A DNA stretch of 37,672 nt from Proteobacteria bacterium UBA1844 (GTDB lineage Bacteria; Pseudomonadota; Gammaproteobacteria; Steroidobacterales; Woeseiaceae), in contig DDIS01000023.1 in NCBI GenBank assembly GCA_002338615.1, forward strand, positions 1 through 37,672. Reading direction: 5' to 3'. The notes beneath the pieces are model-generated. The model had not been told where the DNA came from. It made no database searches and saw only the letters and a list, made by a program, of their open reading frames with translations. The position numbers and the translations under genes are program-made. Within the stretch, counting starts at the first letter, position 1; every line of letters begins with the position of its first letter. Shown one piece after another: positions 16,727-24,505 of this stretch.

Positions 16727-18001
16727 TTGAGTAACAACATCGCAGACCGGGCAGTGACCAGCGGCTATCGTGCCTACGTCATGTGTGTGCTGGTACTGGT
16801 CTACACTTTCAATTTCATCGACCGGCAGATCGTCGGTATTCTCGCCGTACCTATCAAAGCGGACCTTGGCCTGAGCGATACCGAACTCGGCCTCATGGGC
16901 GGGCTCGCTTTTGCACTCTTTTACACGGCGCTCGGTATTCCGATCGCGATGCTCGCAGACCGGAAAAATCGTACCTGGATCATGACGATCGCGTTGACCG
17001 TGTGGAGCCTGATGACGGCGGTGTGTGGACTCGCGCAGAACTTCTGGCAGTTGTTCATGGCGCGGCTCGGTGTCGGCATCGGTGAAGCCGGCGGTGTGGC
17101 ACCTGCGTATTCATTGATATCGGACTACTTTCCATCCGATCAGCGCGCCCGCGCCCTGAGTGTTTACTCATTTGGCATCCCGATCGGCAGTGCGCTTGGA
17201 ATCCTGTTCGGCGGCTACATCGCCTCACACATCGACTGGCGCTACGCGTTCTTCGCCGTCGGTCTCGCGGGAGTCGTGGTGGCACCCATTTTCAAGCTGA
17301 CGGTTGCCGAGCCTGTGCGTGGCCGCTACGACGCTTCATACGACGGCAAGAGTTCCGCGTCTGTACGTGAGATCCTCGCCGTACTTCGCGGCAAACCGAG
17401 CTTCTGGACCATGTCCCTCGGCGCGGCGGCCTCTTCGATGATGGGCTACGGCCTGTTTTTCTGGCTGCCATCGTACTTTGTACGAAGCTACGGGCTTTCT
17501 TTGCTGGACGCATCCATGTTCTATGCCGGCATCCTGTTTGTCGGCGGTCTCGCTGGCACCTGGCTTGGCGGCATGCTGGCTGACCGGCTGGGAAGAAAGA
17601 ATCGCGCGGCCTATGTGCTGGTACCGGCAATCGCTTTTATCCTGACAATCCCGTTTTATGTGCTGGCGATCAGTTCATCAACCTTGCTCGTGACCTTTCT
17701 TGCGCTGCTGGTTCCTACGGCGCTTGGCCTGGCCTGGCTGGGTCCGGTCCTGTCGGCCATGCAACACATAGTGCCGCCGCACATGCGCGCGACGGCGTCC
17801 GCCATTTTCCTTTTTATTAATAATTTACTTGGCATTGGGGCCGGCACCGTCGCACTCGGAATTATTTCAGACAGCCTGAACGCACGCTTTGGCGATGACT
17901 CGCTCAAGTATGCCATCTTGTCGGGCACGGGCTTTTACCTGGTCGCTGCCATTTTGTTCTGGCTCAGTGCAAAGCGATTGGGCCGGGACTGGGAGGAATG
18001 A
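16727..18001 (+). CDS. MFS transporter (Spinster-like branch)
   Basis: 424 residues with 12 predicted membrane helices. Family landmarks are FNFIDRQIVGILAVPIKADL in the first helix region, GIPIAMLADRKNRTW (cytoplasmic motif A) and GGMLADRLGRKNR in the second half. The start is a TTG at 16727 with an AAGGCAGG ribosome site; the first ATG in frame would cut into helix 1. It follows the TonB receptor after a terminator hairpin and precedes the dehydrogenase by 7 bases. TonB receptor plus this MFS type is a common pairing for two-step import across both membranes. Substrate inferred from neighbours only. Confidence 0.92.
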   Translation: MSNNIADRAVTSGYRAYVMCVLVLVYTFNFIDRQIVGILAVPIKADLGLSDTELGLMGGLAFALFYTALGIPIAMLADRKNRTWIMTIALTVWSLMTAVCGLAQNFWQLFMARLGVGIGEAGGVAPAYSLISDYFPSDQRARALSVYSFGIPIGSALGILFGGYIASHIDWRYAFFAVGLAGVVVAPIFKLTVAEPVRGRYDASYDGKSSASVREILAVLRGKPSFWTMSLGAAASSMMGYGLFFWLPSYFVRSYGLSLLDASMFYAGILFVGGLAGTWLGGMLADRLGRKNRAAYVLVPAIAFILTIPFYVLAISSSTLLVTFLALLVPTALGLAWLGPVLSAMQHIVPPHMRATASAIFLFINNLLGIGAGTVALGIISDSLNARFGDDSLKYAILSGTGFYLVAAILFWLSAKRLGRDWEE

Positions 18002-18008
18002 GGTTCTG

Positions 18009-18803
18009 ATGGGCATACACACTTTGGCCGGGCGATCGGCCCTGGTTACCGGATCAACCAGCGGCATCGGTCTTGGTATTGCGACAACGCTCGCGGCGAA
18101 CGGTGCCCGGGTCATGCTGAATGGATTGGGCAGCAAGGATGAGATCGATGCCGCACTGGCGTCCGTTCGCGCGGCTGCTAAAGACCGCGTGGAATTTATT
18201 GCGGCGGACATGCGCAGTCCGCAGGAAATCGAGGACCTGGTGCAAGGAACCGTAGCGGCGTTCGGCACCATCGACATCCTCATCAACAATGCCGGCATCC
18301 AGCACGTGGCACCGGTGCAGGATTTCCCACCTGAAAAATGGGATGACATCATTGCGATTAACCTGTCCTCGTCCTTTCACACGATTCGCTGTGCCACGCC
18401 ATCAATGCTGGCGAGTGGCGGTGGTCGCATCGTCAATATTGCGTCGGCGCACGCACTCGTGGCCTCACCGTTCAAGTCGGCCTACGTCGCCGCCAAGCAC
18501 GGTATTGCCGGGTTGACCAAAACGGTTGCTCTCGAACTGGCCGAAAAAGACATCACGGTGAACGCCATTGCGCCAGGCTATGTGCGAACGCCACTGGTTG
18601 ATATGCAGATCGCGGATACGGCACGTGCCCGCGGTATTTCAGAAGAAGCGGTCATAAGTGACGTAATGCTGAAGGCGCAACCGACCAAACGTTTCGTTGG
18701 CATTGACGAGATTGCGGAACTGGTACTGTTTCTATGCGGTGACAGTGCGGCATCGATCACCGGCAGCATTCTGCCCATCGAAGGTGGCTGGCTGGCCCAA
18801 TAG
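18009..18803 (+). CDS. bdhA: 3-hydroxybutyrate dehydrogenase (SDR family)
   Basis: 264 residues from the ATG at 18009; a longer frame from 17889 lies inside the MFS gene. NAD-binding TGSTSGIGLGIA (14-25) and NNAGIQH (93-99) are followed by the catalytic residues Asn118, Ser146, Tyr159 and Lys163. The residues known to hold the hydroxybutyrate carboxylate in Pseudomonas-type enzymes appear conserved: Gln98, His148 (ASAH), Lys156 (FKSAY), Gln200 and Trp261 (EGGW). The overall pattern, including FPPEKWD and PGYVRTPLV, matches this enzyme over a generic SDR. It oxidises (R)-3-hydroxybutyrate to acetoacetate in the cytoplasm. It is the last gene of the rightward operon and gives the best clue to the locus's substrate. 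Confidence 0.88.
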   Translation: MGIHTLAGRSALVTGSTSGIGLGIATTLAANGARVMLNGLGSKDEIDAALASVRAAAKDRVEFIAADMRSPQEIEDLVQGTVAAFGTIDILINNAGIQHVAPVQDFPPEKWDDIIAINLSSSFHTIRCATPSMLASGGGRIVNIASAHALVASPFKSAYVAAKHGIAGLTKTVALELAEKDITVNAIAPGYVRTPLVDMQIADTARARGISEEAVISDVMLKAQPTKRFVGIDEIAELVLFLCGDSAASITGSILPIEGGWLAQ

Positions 18804-18841
18804 GGCCCACCAGGGACCTGGCCGCCTACCGTCCTGAGCTG

Positions 18842-19720
18842 TTATGACCCGACTCCCGCCGCTGCTATCACTGCCGGGATCGTGTCGGGATTGCGCGTCG
18901 CAAACAAGTGTGCGCCGCTCACGCCCGGGATACTCGCAATTTTAGAGAGTTGTTCCGCGCAAATGCGCACGCCTTCCTGTTCCGCATCCGCGCTTTGTTC
19001 AAGTCGCGTAACAATGCCCTCCGGAATACGGTGGTTTGGGCGGTTCGCGCGCATCCAGCGCGCATCGTCGGCCGAGTTGAATACGGCGAGCGTAACGAAA
19101 ATACTCAGGCGCCGGGGCACGCCGGCGTGCACCAGGTGCTGCATGTATTCCGTTAGCAGGCCCGGCGTCATGCAAAGTCGCGTCTGCAGAAATTGCGCAC
19201 CCGCATCGGCTTTCTCAAGTAGCTTCTCCGGTACCCAGCCAGGCTTCGGCCGGTGCGGAGTTACGGTTCCGCCAATATAAAAATCAGGCAGGTTACCAAG
19301 CTGCTCGTCATCTCTCAGTTTGCCGGCCATGTGCAGTAATTCTGCGGCGTTGACATCGCGCACGGCTTTCGGTCGCGGACTAAAGCCGTCCGGCACCAGG
19401 CTGCCACGCACCAGGTGCAGGCTCGTGACGCCGAGAGCGGCCGCACCGAGCAGGTCGGCAAGTAGCGCGATTCGATTCCGGTTGCGCGTGGCAAACTGCA
19501 CGATCGGGTCGACACCGCTCGCCAGCAGGATACTGGCTGCTGCGAGTGGCGCGAGATGCAAGCTGCCTGCCTGGTTATCGGTTAGCAAGATGCCATCGAC
19601 GTGCGGTGCCAGCACAGCAGACTGCGCGGTGATGCTTGCAGCATTGCTCTCAGGGCGCAGTATCAGTTCCGCCGAAATGGCGAAGTCTTTGCTCCGCGCT
19701 GCATCCCTGAATGTTTTCAT
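18842..19720 (-). CDS. MetF-like methylenetetrahydrofolate reductase family protein
   Basis: 292 residues from the ATG at 19720; an upstream in-frame start at 19774 is possible but lies in the intergenic repeat. The TIM-barrel family pattern is visible: an early Glu (AISAELI), IVQFATRNRNRIALLADLLG (FAD/folate strand), GVTSLHLVRGSL, FYIGGTVTPH and QFLQTRLCMT. Classical members reduce methylene-THF to methyl-THF with FAD. It stands alone on the minus strand, convergent with the dehydrogenase, so its link with the locus is uncertain. It could be a C1-metabolism accessory enzyme for demethylation or an isofunctional MetF. Confidence 0.82.
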   Translation of the reverse strand: MKTFRDAARSKDFAISAELILRPESNAASITAQSAVLAPHVDGILLTDNQAGSLHLAPLAAASILLASGVDPIVQFATRNRNRIALLADLLGAAALGVTSLHLVRGSLVPDGFSPRPKAVRDVNAAELLHMAGKLRDDEQLGNLPDFYIGGTVTPHRPKPGWVPEKLLEKADAGAQFLQTRLCMTPGLLTEYMQHLVHAGVPRRLSIFVTLAVFNSADDARWMRANRPNHRIPEGIVTRLEQSADAEQEGVRICAEQLSKIASIPGVSGAHLFATRNPDTIPAVIAAAGVGS

Positions 19721-19750
19721 AATTGCATGAGTCGAAAATGGACAGTGGTA

Positions 19751-19776
19751 GTATGCGCAAGTTGCCCGGCGCATAC
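19751..19776. promoter_or_regulatory. Inverted repeat in the metF-like/serine-hydrolase divergent region
   Basis: GTATGCGC (19751-19758) and GCGCATAC (19769-19776) are perfect 8-base arms with a 10-base spacer, so equivalent points are 18 bases apart. It lies between divergent genes starting at 19720 and 19832, where a regulator could control both. No regulator gene is adjacent. Confidence 0.5.
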
Positions 19777-19831
19777 GTAATTATTTTGTCTTCGAACGAG
19801 ATGGCGACTAGAGGTTAACAAACAAATCCTG

Positions 19832-21034
19832 ATGATCAGGCGATTCGGTACGGCCATGGCTCTTTACACGACTTTTCTGGCTGCTGTTTCAGCGGCAGCG
19901 GGCGAGACCCCTTACCGGCACGCGAACGAGCCGATAGGTACCGTTCGTGAAGTGTACGACGGCCGTTTGTACCCTGACATCCAGGTCAATACCTTCCGTA
20001 ATATCGATCGCCTGTTTCCAACACGCACCGTGCCCCGCGGCGACTCGGTTCTGCCGCTGCCAACTGACGAGCAGGCACTAAAGGATTTCAGATACAGCGA
20101 CAACGGCAAGACCTACGACCTGTATGACGTTTTGTCGATGAACCGGGTCAGTGGCCTGTTAGTCGTAAAAGACGGCACCATACGCTTTGAAAAATACCTG
20201 CTTGGCAACGATGAAAAAACGCGCTGGATGTCGATGTCGGTTGTAAAGTCGATCACCGCGACGCTGGTCGGCGCGGCCATCCAGGATGGCTATATCGACA
20301 GCATCGACGATGCCATCGTTCGCTACCTGCCGGAGCTTAAAGGCAGTGCGTACGATGGTGTCAGCGTGCGCCAGTTGCTGCAGATGACGTCAGGAGTGCG
20401 CTGGAATGAAACTTACACGGACCCGCGCTCCGACCGTCGGGCCATGCTGGATGCACAAATCGCGCAGCAACCGGGCGCCATTCTTGATTTGATGGCCTCG
20501 TTGCCGCGCGCAGCCGAACCGGGCACTCGCTGGAATTACAGCACCGGCGAGACGCAGGTGGTCGGTGCGCTGGTTGCAGCGGCCACGGGCAAGCATGTTG
20601 CCGCTTACCTGTCGGAAAAGATCTGGTCCAGGATCGGCATGGAGGCCGATGCGAACTGGTGGCTGGCATCGCCAGGCGGACTCGAAATCGGTGGCAGTGG
20701 CTTGTCCGCGACCTTGCGCGACTACGCACGCTTCGGCATGTTCCTGCTCAACGACGGCGTGATCGACGGCGAGCGGATCCTGCCGGATGGCTGGGTCACG
20801 CAAGCGAGTACGCCAAAGAAGGTGGGTGGGGAAAAAATCGACTACGGCTATATGCTATGGCCATTGCACGGCAGGAGTTACGCTGCGATCGGTATTTTCG
20901 GTCAGTTCGTCTTCGTTGACCCCGACCAGCAGCTGGTCGTCGCTATGTGGAGTGCGCAAGCAAAGCCGGTCGATCGGCAGGGTGTGGATGAATATGTATT
21001 TCTGAAAGCCCTGTCAGATTATTTTGCCGACTGA
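19832..21034 (+). CDS. Beta-lactamase-fold serine hydrolase (class C/EstB/NylB-like)
   Basis: 400 residues with a signal-peptide-like N-terminus (about 1-23, ending SAAAG). The SxxK motif is SVVK (Ser136, Lys139) in MSMSVVKSITAT. The tyrosine motif is Tyr236 in NYSTGE, and HGRSYAAIGIFGQF (346-359) stands near the usual third motif. The family includes esterases, D-aminopeptidases and the 6-aminohexanoate-dimer hydrolase NylB, all acting through an acyl-serine. It is probably periplasmic. It is followed by an exported amidohydrolase at 21099 on the same strand. Ester or amide substrate cannot be told from the sequence. Confidence 0.88.
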   Translation: MIRRFGTAMALYTTFLAAVSAAAGETPYRHANEPIGTVREVYDGRLYPDIQVNTFRNIDRLFPTRTVPRGDSVLPLPTDEQALKDFRYSDNGKTYDLYDVLSMNRVSGLLVVKDGTIRFEKYLLGNDEKTRWMSMSVVKSITATLVGAAIQDGYIDSIDDAIVRYLPELKGSAYDGVSVRQLLQMTSGVRWNETYTDPRSDRRAMLDAQIAQQPGAILDLMASLPRAAEPGTRWNYSTGETQVVGALVAAATGKHVAAYLSEKIWSRIGMEADANWWLASPGGLEIGGSGLSATLRDYARFGMFLLNDGVIDGERILPDGWVTQASTPKKVGGEKIDYGYMLWPLHGRSYAAIGIFGQFVFVDPDQQLVVAMWSAQAKPVDRQGVDEYVFLKALSDYFAD

Positions 21035-21060
21035 AAGCCTGCGCGGTAGCCCGCAGATTA

Positions 21061-21088
21061 CTTACAAACTATTGCTTACAAACTATGG
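21061..21088 (+). repeat. Tandem 14-base duplication in the amidohydrolase leader
   Basis: CTTACAAACTATTG (21061-21074) is followed immediately by CTTACAAACTATGG (21075-21088), one mismatch in 14. The second copy runs into the GGAG ribosome site for the gene at 21099. It could be slippage, or a repeated site for a regulator or RNA. One copy has lost, or the other has gained, the G that helps form the ribosome site. Confidence 0.6.
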
Positions 21089-21098
21089 AGCTTTTTGT

Positions 21099-22853
21099 AT
21101 GAGTATATTGACTCGCCATGTGCGGTATGCGCTGCTGGCAATTGTGATGATACTGGCCGGTGCATGTAGCCGCGATGCGGCGCAGGACAGCACGGATGAA
21201 GTCGCGGCCGGAGCCGATACGGTGTTACGCAATGCTTACGTCTACACGGTCGACAAGGACCGGAGTGTTGCTGAAGCGGTGGCCATCAAGGACGGCCGGA
21301 TCGTCTACGTCGGCGACGATGAGGGACTCGCGCCGCATGTGGGCGACAACACGCGCGTCGTCGACCTCGGTGGACGAATGTTGCTGCCCGGTTTCCAGGA
21401 CGCCCATGTACATCCTGTCGGTGCCGGAATCGAAGCGATGTCCTGCAATCTGAACGGACTCGCCGGTGTCGATGAATACCGCAAGGCGATTCTCGATTAC
21501 GCCACAGCGAACCCCGATCTGCCATGGATTCTTGGTGGCGGCTGGTCGATGGCCGAGTTTGGCCCGGGTGGCGCGCCGAACCGCAACATTATCGATGAGC
21601 TGGTGCCGGACCGACCGGTGTTGCTGTACTCGCAGGATGGCCATACGGCCTGGGCAAACAGCGCCGCGCTGGCGATTGCGGGTATCGACAAGGATACACC
21701 CGACCCTGTGGACGGCCGTATCGACAGGGATCCTGAAACGGGCGAGGCAATTGGCAGCCTGCAGGAGGGCGCGGGCGATCTCGTCGGCAAATTTGTTCCG
21801 GCAATGACGATGGAACAGCGCACAGCGGGCCTGCGTTACGCGGTCAAACTGCTGAACAGCTATGGCATCACCTCGTTGCAGGATGCGATCGTCAGGCAAG
21901 AGGACCTTGAAACGTATCGGGCATTTGCAGACAGCGGCGCACTCAGCATGCGTGTCGTTGCAGCGCTTTGGTGGGAACGATCGCGAGCCCTGGACCAGAT
22001 ACCGGAACTCATCGCGTTGCGCGACAAATACACGGGTGGGCTGATCAATGCGACTACGGTCAAAATCATGCAGGACGGTGTCATGGAGAATTACACGGCA
22101 GCGATGCTGGAACCCTACCTGATACCGAGCGGCAGCAGCGGCATACCGATGGTTGAGCCGGAACTCTTGAAACGCGTGGTAACGGCACTCGACAAGGCCG
22201 GTTTCCAGGTGCACTTTCATGCGATTGGCGATGCAGCCATTCGACAAGCACTCGACGCTGTGGAAGAAGCCCTGCTCGAAAACGGTCAGCTCGGGCATCG
22301 CCACCACATCGCGCACCTGGAGCTGATCGACCCGGCCGATATTCCGCGCTTTGCAGAGCTCGATGTGATCGCGAATTTCCAGCCACTGTGGGCATACGCA
22401 GATGACTATATAACGGAGCTGACGATTCCTTTCATCGGCAAGGAGCGTGCGCGCTGGTTGTACCCGATCAAGTCCGTACTCGACACGGGCGCGGTGGTCG
22501 CGTTCGGCAGCGACTGGTCGGTATCTACAGCGAACCCGTTCCCGGAAATGGAGACTGCCATCACACGTATCGATGCCGAGTCCAACGACAATACCGGTAT
22601 CGAGCCTTTCATTCCCGAAGAACGTATTGACCTGCCTGCAGCCATTGCCGGGTTTACGATCAACGCGGCGTTTGCCAACAAGCAGGAAGACGATACGGGC
22701 TCGATAGAAGTCGGCAAATACGCGGACCTCGTGATACTCGATCAGAACCTGTTCGAGATAGATGCGGCCGAAATTTCCGAGACCAAAGCGCTACTGACGC
22801 TGTTCGAAGGCCGGCCCGTGTATGGTGATATAGACAGCTTCACAGCGCCATGA
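21099..22853 (+). CDS. Exported amidohydrolase (YtcJ-like, metal-dependent)
   Basis: 584 residues from the ATG at 21099, chosen for its GGAG ribosome site; an upstream start at 21024 overlaps the previous gene. The N-terminus is a signal peptide with a lipobox-like LAGAC (Cys23, not fully canonical). The metal site begins with LPGFQDAHVHPVG (His103, His105), then VKIMQDGVMEN, HFHAIGDAA, HHIAHLEL and FGSDWSVST, the usual amidohydrolase-3 order. Such enzymes hydrolyse C-N bonds, often of amides or formamides. It lies 64 bases after the serine hydrolase and 4 bases before NADH dehydrogenase. Substrate unknown. Confidence 0.88.
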   Translation: MSILTRHVRYALLAIVMILAGACSRDAAQDSTDEVAAGADTVLRNAYVYTVDKDRSVAEAVAIKDGRIVYVGDDEGLAPHVGDNTRVVDLGGRMLLPGFQDAHVHPVGAGIEAMSCNLNGLAGVDEYRKAILDYATANPDLPWILGGGWSMAEFGPGGAPNRNIIDELVPDRPVLLYSQDGHTAWANSAALAIAGIDKDTPDPVDGRIDRDPETGEAIGSLQEGAGDLVGKFVPAMTMEQRTAGLRYAVKLLNSYGITSLQDAIVRQEDLETYRAFADSGALSMRVVAALWWERSRALDQIPELIALRDKYTGGLINATTVKIMQDGVMENYTAAMLEPYLIPSGSSGIPMVEPELLKRVVTALDKAGFQVHFHAIGDAAIRQALDAVEEALLENGQLGHRHHIAHLELIDPADIPRFAELDVIANFQPLWAYADDYITELTIPFIGKERARWLYPIKSVLDTGAVVAFGSDWSVSTANPFPEMETAITRIDAESNDNTGIEPFIPEERIDLPAAIAGFTINAAFANKQEDDTGSIEVGKYADLVILDQNLFEIDAAEISETKALLTLFEGRPVYGDIDSFTAP

Positions 22854-22857
22854 GGCA

Positions 22858-24126
22858 ATGCAGCAGGTGCAGGCAAAGCGGCCACAAGTTGTAATCGTTG
22901 GCGCGGGCTTTGGCGGCTTGTTTGCCGCCCGCGCTTTGCGGCGTGCGGACGTTGACATCAGCATCGTCGATCAGCACAACTACCACCTGTTCCAGCCGCT
23001 GCTGTACCAGGTGGCAACGGCTGGTCTCGCGCCGTCGGACATTGCCTGGCCTATTCGCAGCATATTGCGGCGGCAGAAGAACGCGACCGTGTTGCTCGAT
23101 CGGGTGCTGGAGGTAACGCTGGTCGAGAACGTCGTTGTCACGGCGAAACAGCGAATTCCATTTGACTACCTGCTGCTCGCAACCGGTGCGCGACACGCCT
23201 ACTTCGGCCATGGAGACTGGGAGCAACACGCGCCCGGCCTGAAGTCGATTGACGACGCAACCAGCATTCGGCGCCAGGTACTCATGGCTTTCGAGCGTGC
23301 AGAGATGTCGAGCGATGCAAGCGAGCGGGAGCAGCTGCTTAACTTTGTTATCGTCGGTGCTGGCCCTACCGGCGTGGAACTCGCCGGTGCAATTGCTGAG
23401 CTGGCGCGACGCACGCTGGCTGCTGATTTCCGGCGCATCGACTCGCGCAGTGCGCGCGTGATTCTGATCGAAGCAGGACCGCGCGTGCTGCCCGCTTTTC
23501 CCGACAAACTGTCCGACTATGCGCTGCAAGCGCTCGGCAAACTTGGCGTCGAAGTGCGGCTCGGGCAGGCGGTTAGTCTTTGCGACGCGGACGGCGTTAT
23601 CGTTCAGGACGAACGCATACCGTCAGCGACGGTATTGTGGGCCGCGGGTGTCGCCGCCTCGCCTGCAGGTCGCTGGCTCGACGCCGACACGGATCGGGCT
23701 GGCCGCGTCCTCGTTAACGGCGATCTGTCGGTGCGCAATCATCCGCACATATTTGTCATCGGTGACGCCGCCGCTGTCAAAGACAGTAATGGCAAACCCG
23801 TGCCCGGAATCGCACCGGCTGCGAAGCAACAGGGGCGCTATGTCGCCGGCGTCATCCGCGCGCGACTCACCGGGACAGCGAAGCCGCCGGATTTTCGCTA
23901 TCGACATGCGGGCAATCTTGCAACGATCGGCCGTAAATCGGCTGTGATTGATTTTCCTTTTATGCAGTTATCCGGCTTTTTCGCCTGGTGGGTCTGGGGC
24001 ATTGCCCATATCTATTTTCTGATCGGCGTCCGCAGCCCGCTCACCGTTGCAATAAACTGGCTGTGGCAATACGCGACCTTCGGCCGCGGCGCCCGCCTCA
24101 TCACAGGGAAACAACCTCAGGAATAA
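22858..24126 (+). CDS. ndh: Type II NADH dehydrogenase (NDH-2)
   Basis: 422 residues. Two dinucleotide-binding folds are visible: VVIVGAGFGGLFAARAL (FAD; GAGFGG at 15-20) and VIVGAGPTGVELAGAI (NADH; 167-172), with HLFQPLLYQVATAGL and VIGDAAA as further NDH-2 signatures. The hydrophobic C-terminus (FFAWWVWGIAHIYFLIGVRS) is the membrane-binding end. It oxidises NADH and reduces quinone without pumping protons. The start lies 4 bases after the amidohydrolase stop, so expression is likely coupled to that gene, giving an outlet for NADH made in catabolism. Confidence 0.92.
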   Translation: MQQVQAKRPQVVIVGAGFGGLFAARALRRADVDISIVDQHNYHLFQPLLYQVATAGLAPSDIAWPIRSILRRQKNATVLLDRVLEVTLVENVVVTAKQRIPFDYLLLATGARHAYFGHGDWEQHAPGLKSIDDATSIRRQVLMAFERAEMSSDASEREQLLNFVIVGAGPTGVELAGAIAELARRTLAADFRRIDSRSARVILIEAGPRVLPAFPDKLSDYALQALGKLGVEVRLGQAVSLCDADGVIVQDERIPSATVLWAAGVAASPAGRWLDADTDRAGRVLVNGDLSVRNHPHIFVIGDAAAVKDSNGKPVPGIAPAAKQQGRYVAGVIRARLTGTAKPPDFRYRHAGNLATIGRKSAVIDFPFMQLSGFFAWWVWGIAHIYFLIGVRSPLTVAINWLWQYATFGRGARLITGKQPQE

Positions 24127-24132
24127 CTACTG

Positions 24133-24429
24133 CTAGCCGCCGGCGAGTGCGCCGACGACCAGGAATGCTTCCTTGCCCTTGACGACGTCTGCCGGCAACG
24201 GATCGTCCGGCGCGGCGTCGGAGAGATCTTCGCCGCAAGCGAAGAATCGCACGTATGCGCGCCGCAGTTTGGTCTGCTGGTCGCGCGTTGTGCCGCGTAG
24301 CATTGGGTAACGTGCCTCCAGCGCATCGAGCACCGTGCGCTGGGTAATCGGCGCGACCACCTCGAGTTCTACAATCGTTTCCGATTTTGCAAGCCGGCAT
24401 AGTGGCGCCGGCAGAAGAACCTTGATCAT
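24133..24429 (-). CDS. Ubiquitin-like sulfur-carrier protein (MoaD/ThiS family)
   Basis: 98 residues, beta-grasp fold. The start IKVLLPAPLCRLAKSETIVE and the middle TQRTVLDALEARYPMLRG are MoaD-like, and the chain ends FLVVGALAGG followed directly by the stop, leaving the free Gly-Gly that an E1-like enzyme adenylates. The start at 24429 is set by homology; the frame is open to 24660. It lies 76 bases after the beta-propeller gene on the same strand, and the E1-like partner is divergent at 25735. It carries sulfur as a thiocarboxylate, or could be conjugated to protein. No molybdopterin or thiamine biosynthesis gene is nearby. Confidence 0.85.
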   Translation of the reverse strand: MIKVLLPAPLCRLAKSETIVELEVVAPITQRTVLDALEARYPMLRGTTRDQQTKLRRAYVRFFACGEDLSDAAPDDPLPADVVKGKEAFLVVGALAGG

Positions 24430-24505
24430 GTCACACCCGATGGATCTCGCTGATGGATTGATCGCACGCGCACAGCATCGTCCACGGTTAACATCTGGAC
24501 TTCCA

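Noticed and set aside
21225..22316. 363-codon minus-strand frame in the amidohydrolase gene
   Set aside because: Antisense shadow; the plus-strand metal-binding motifs are in canonical order.
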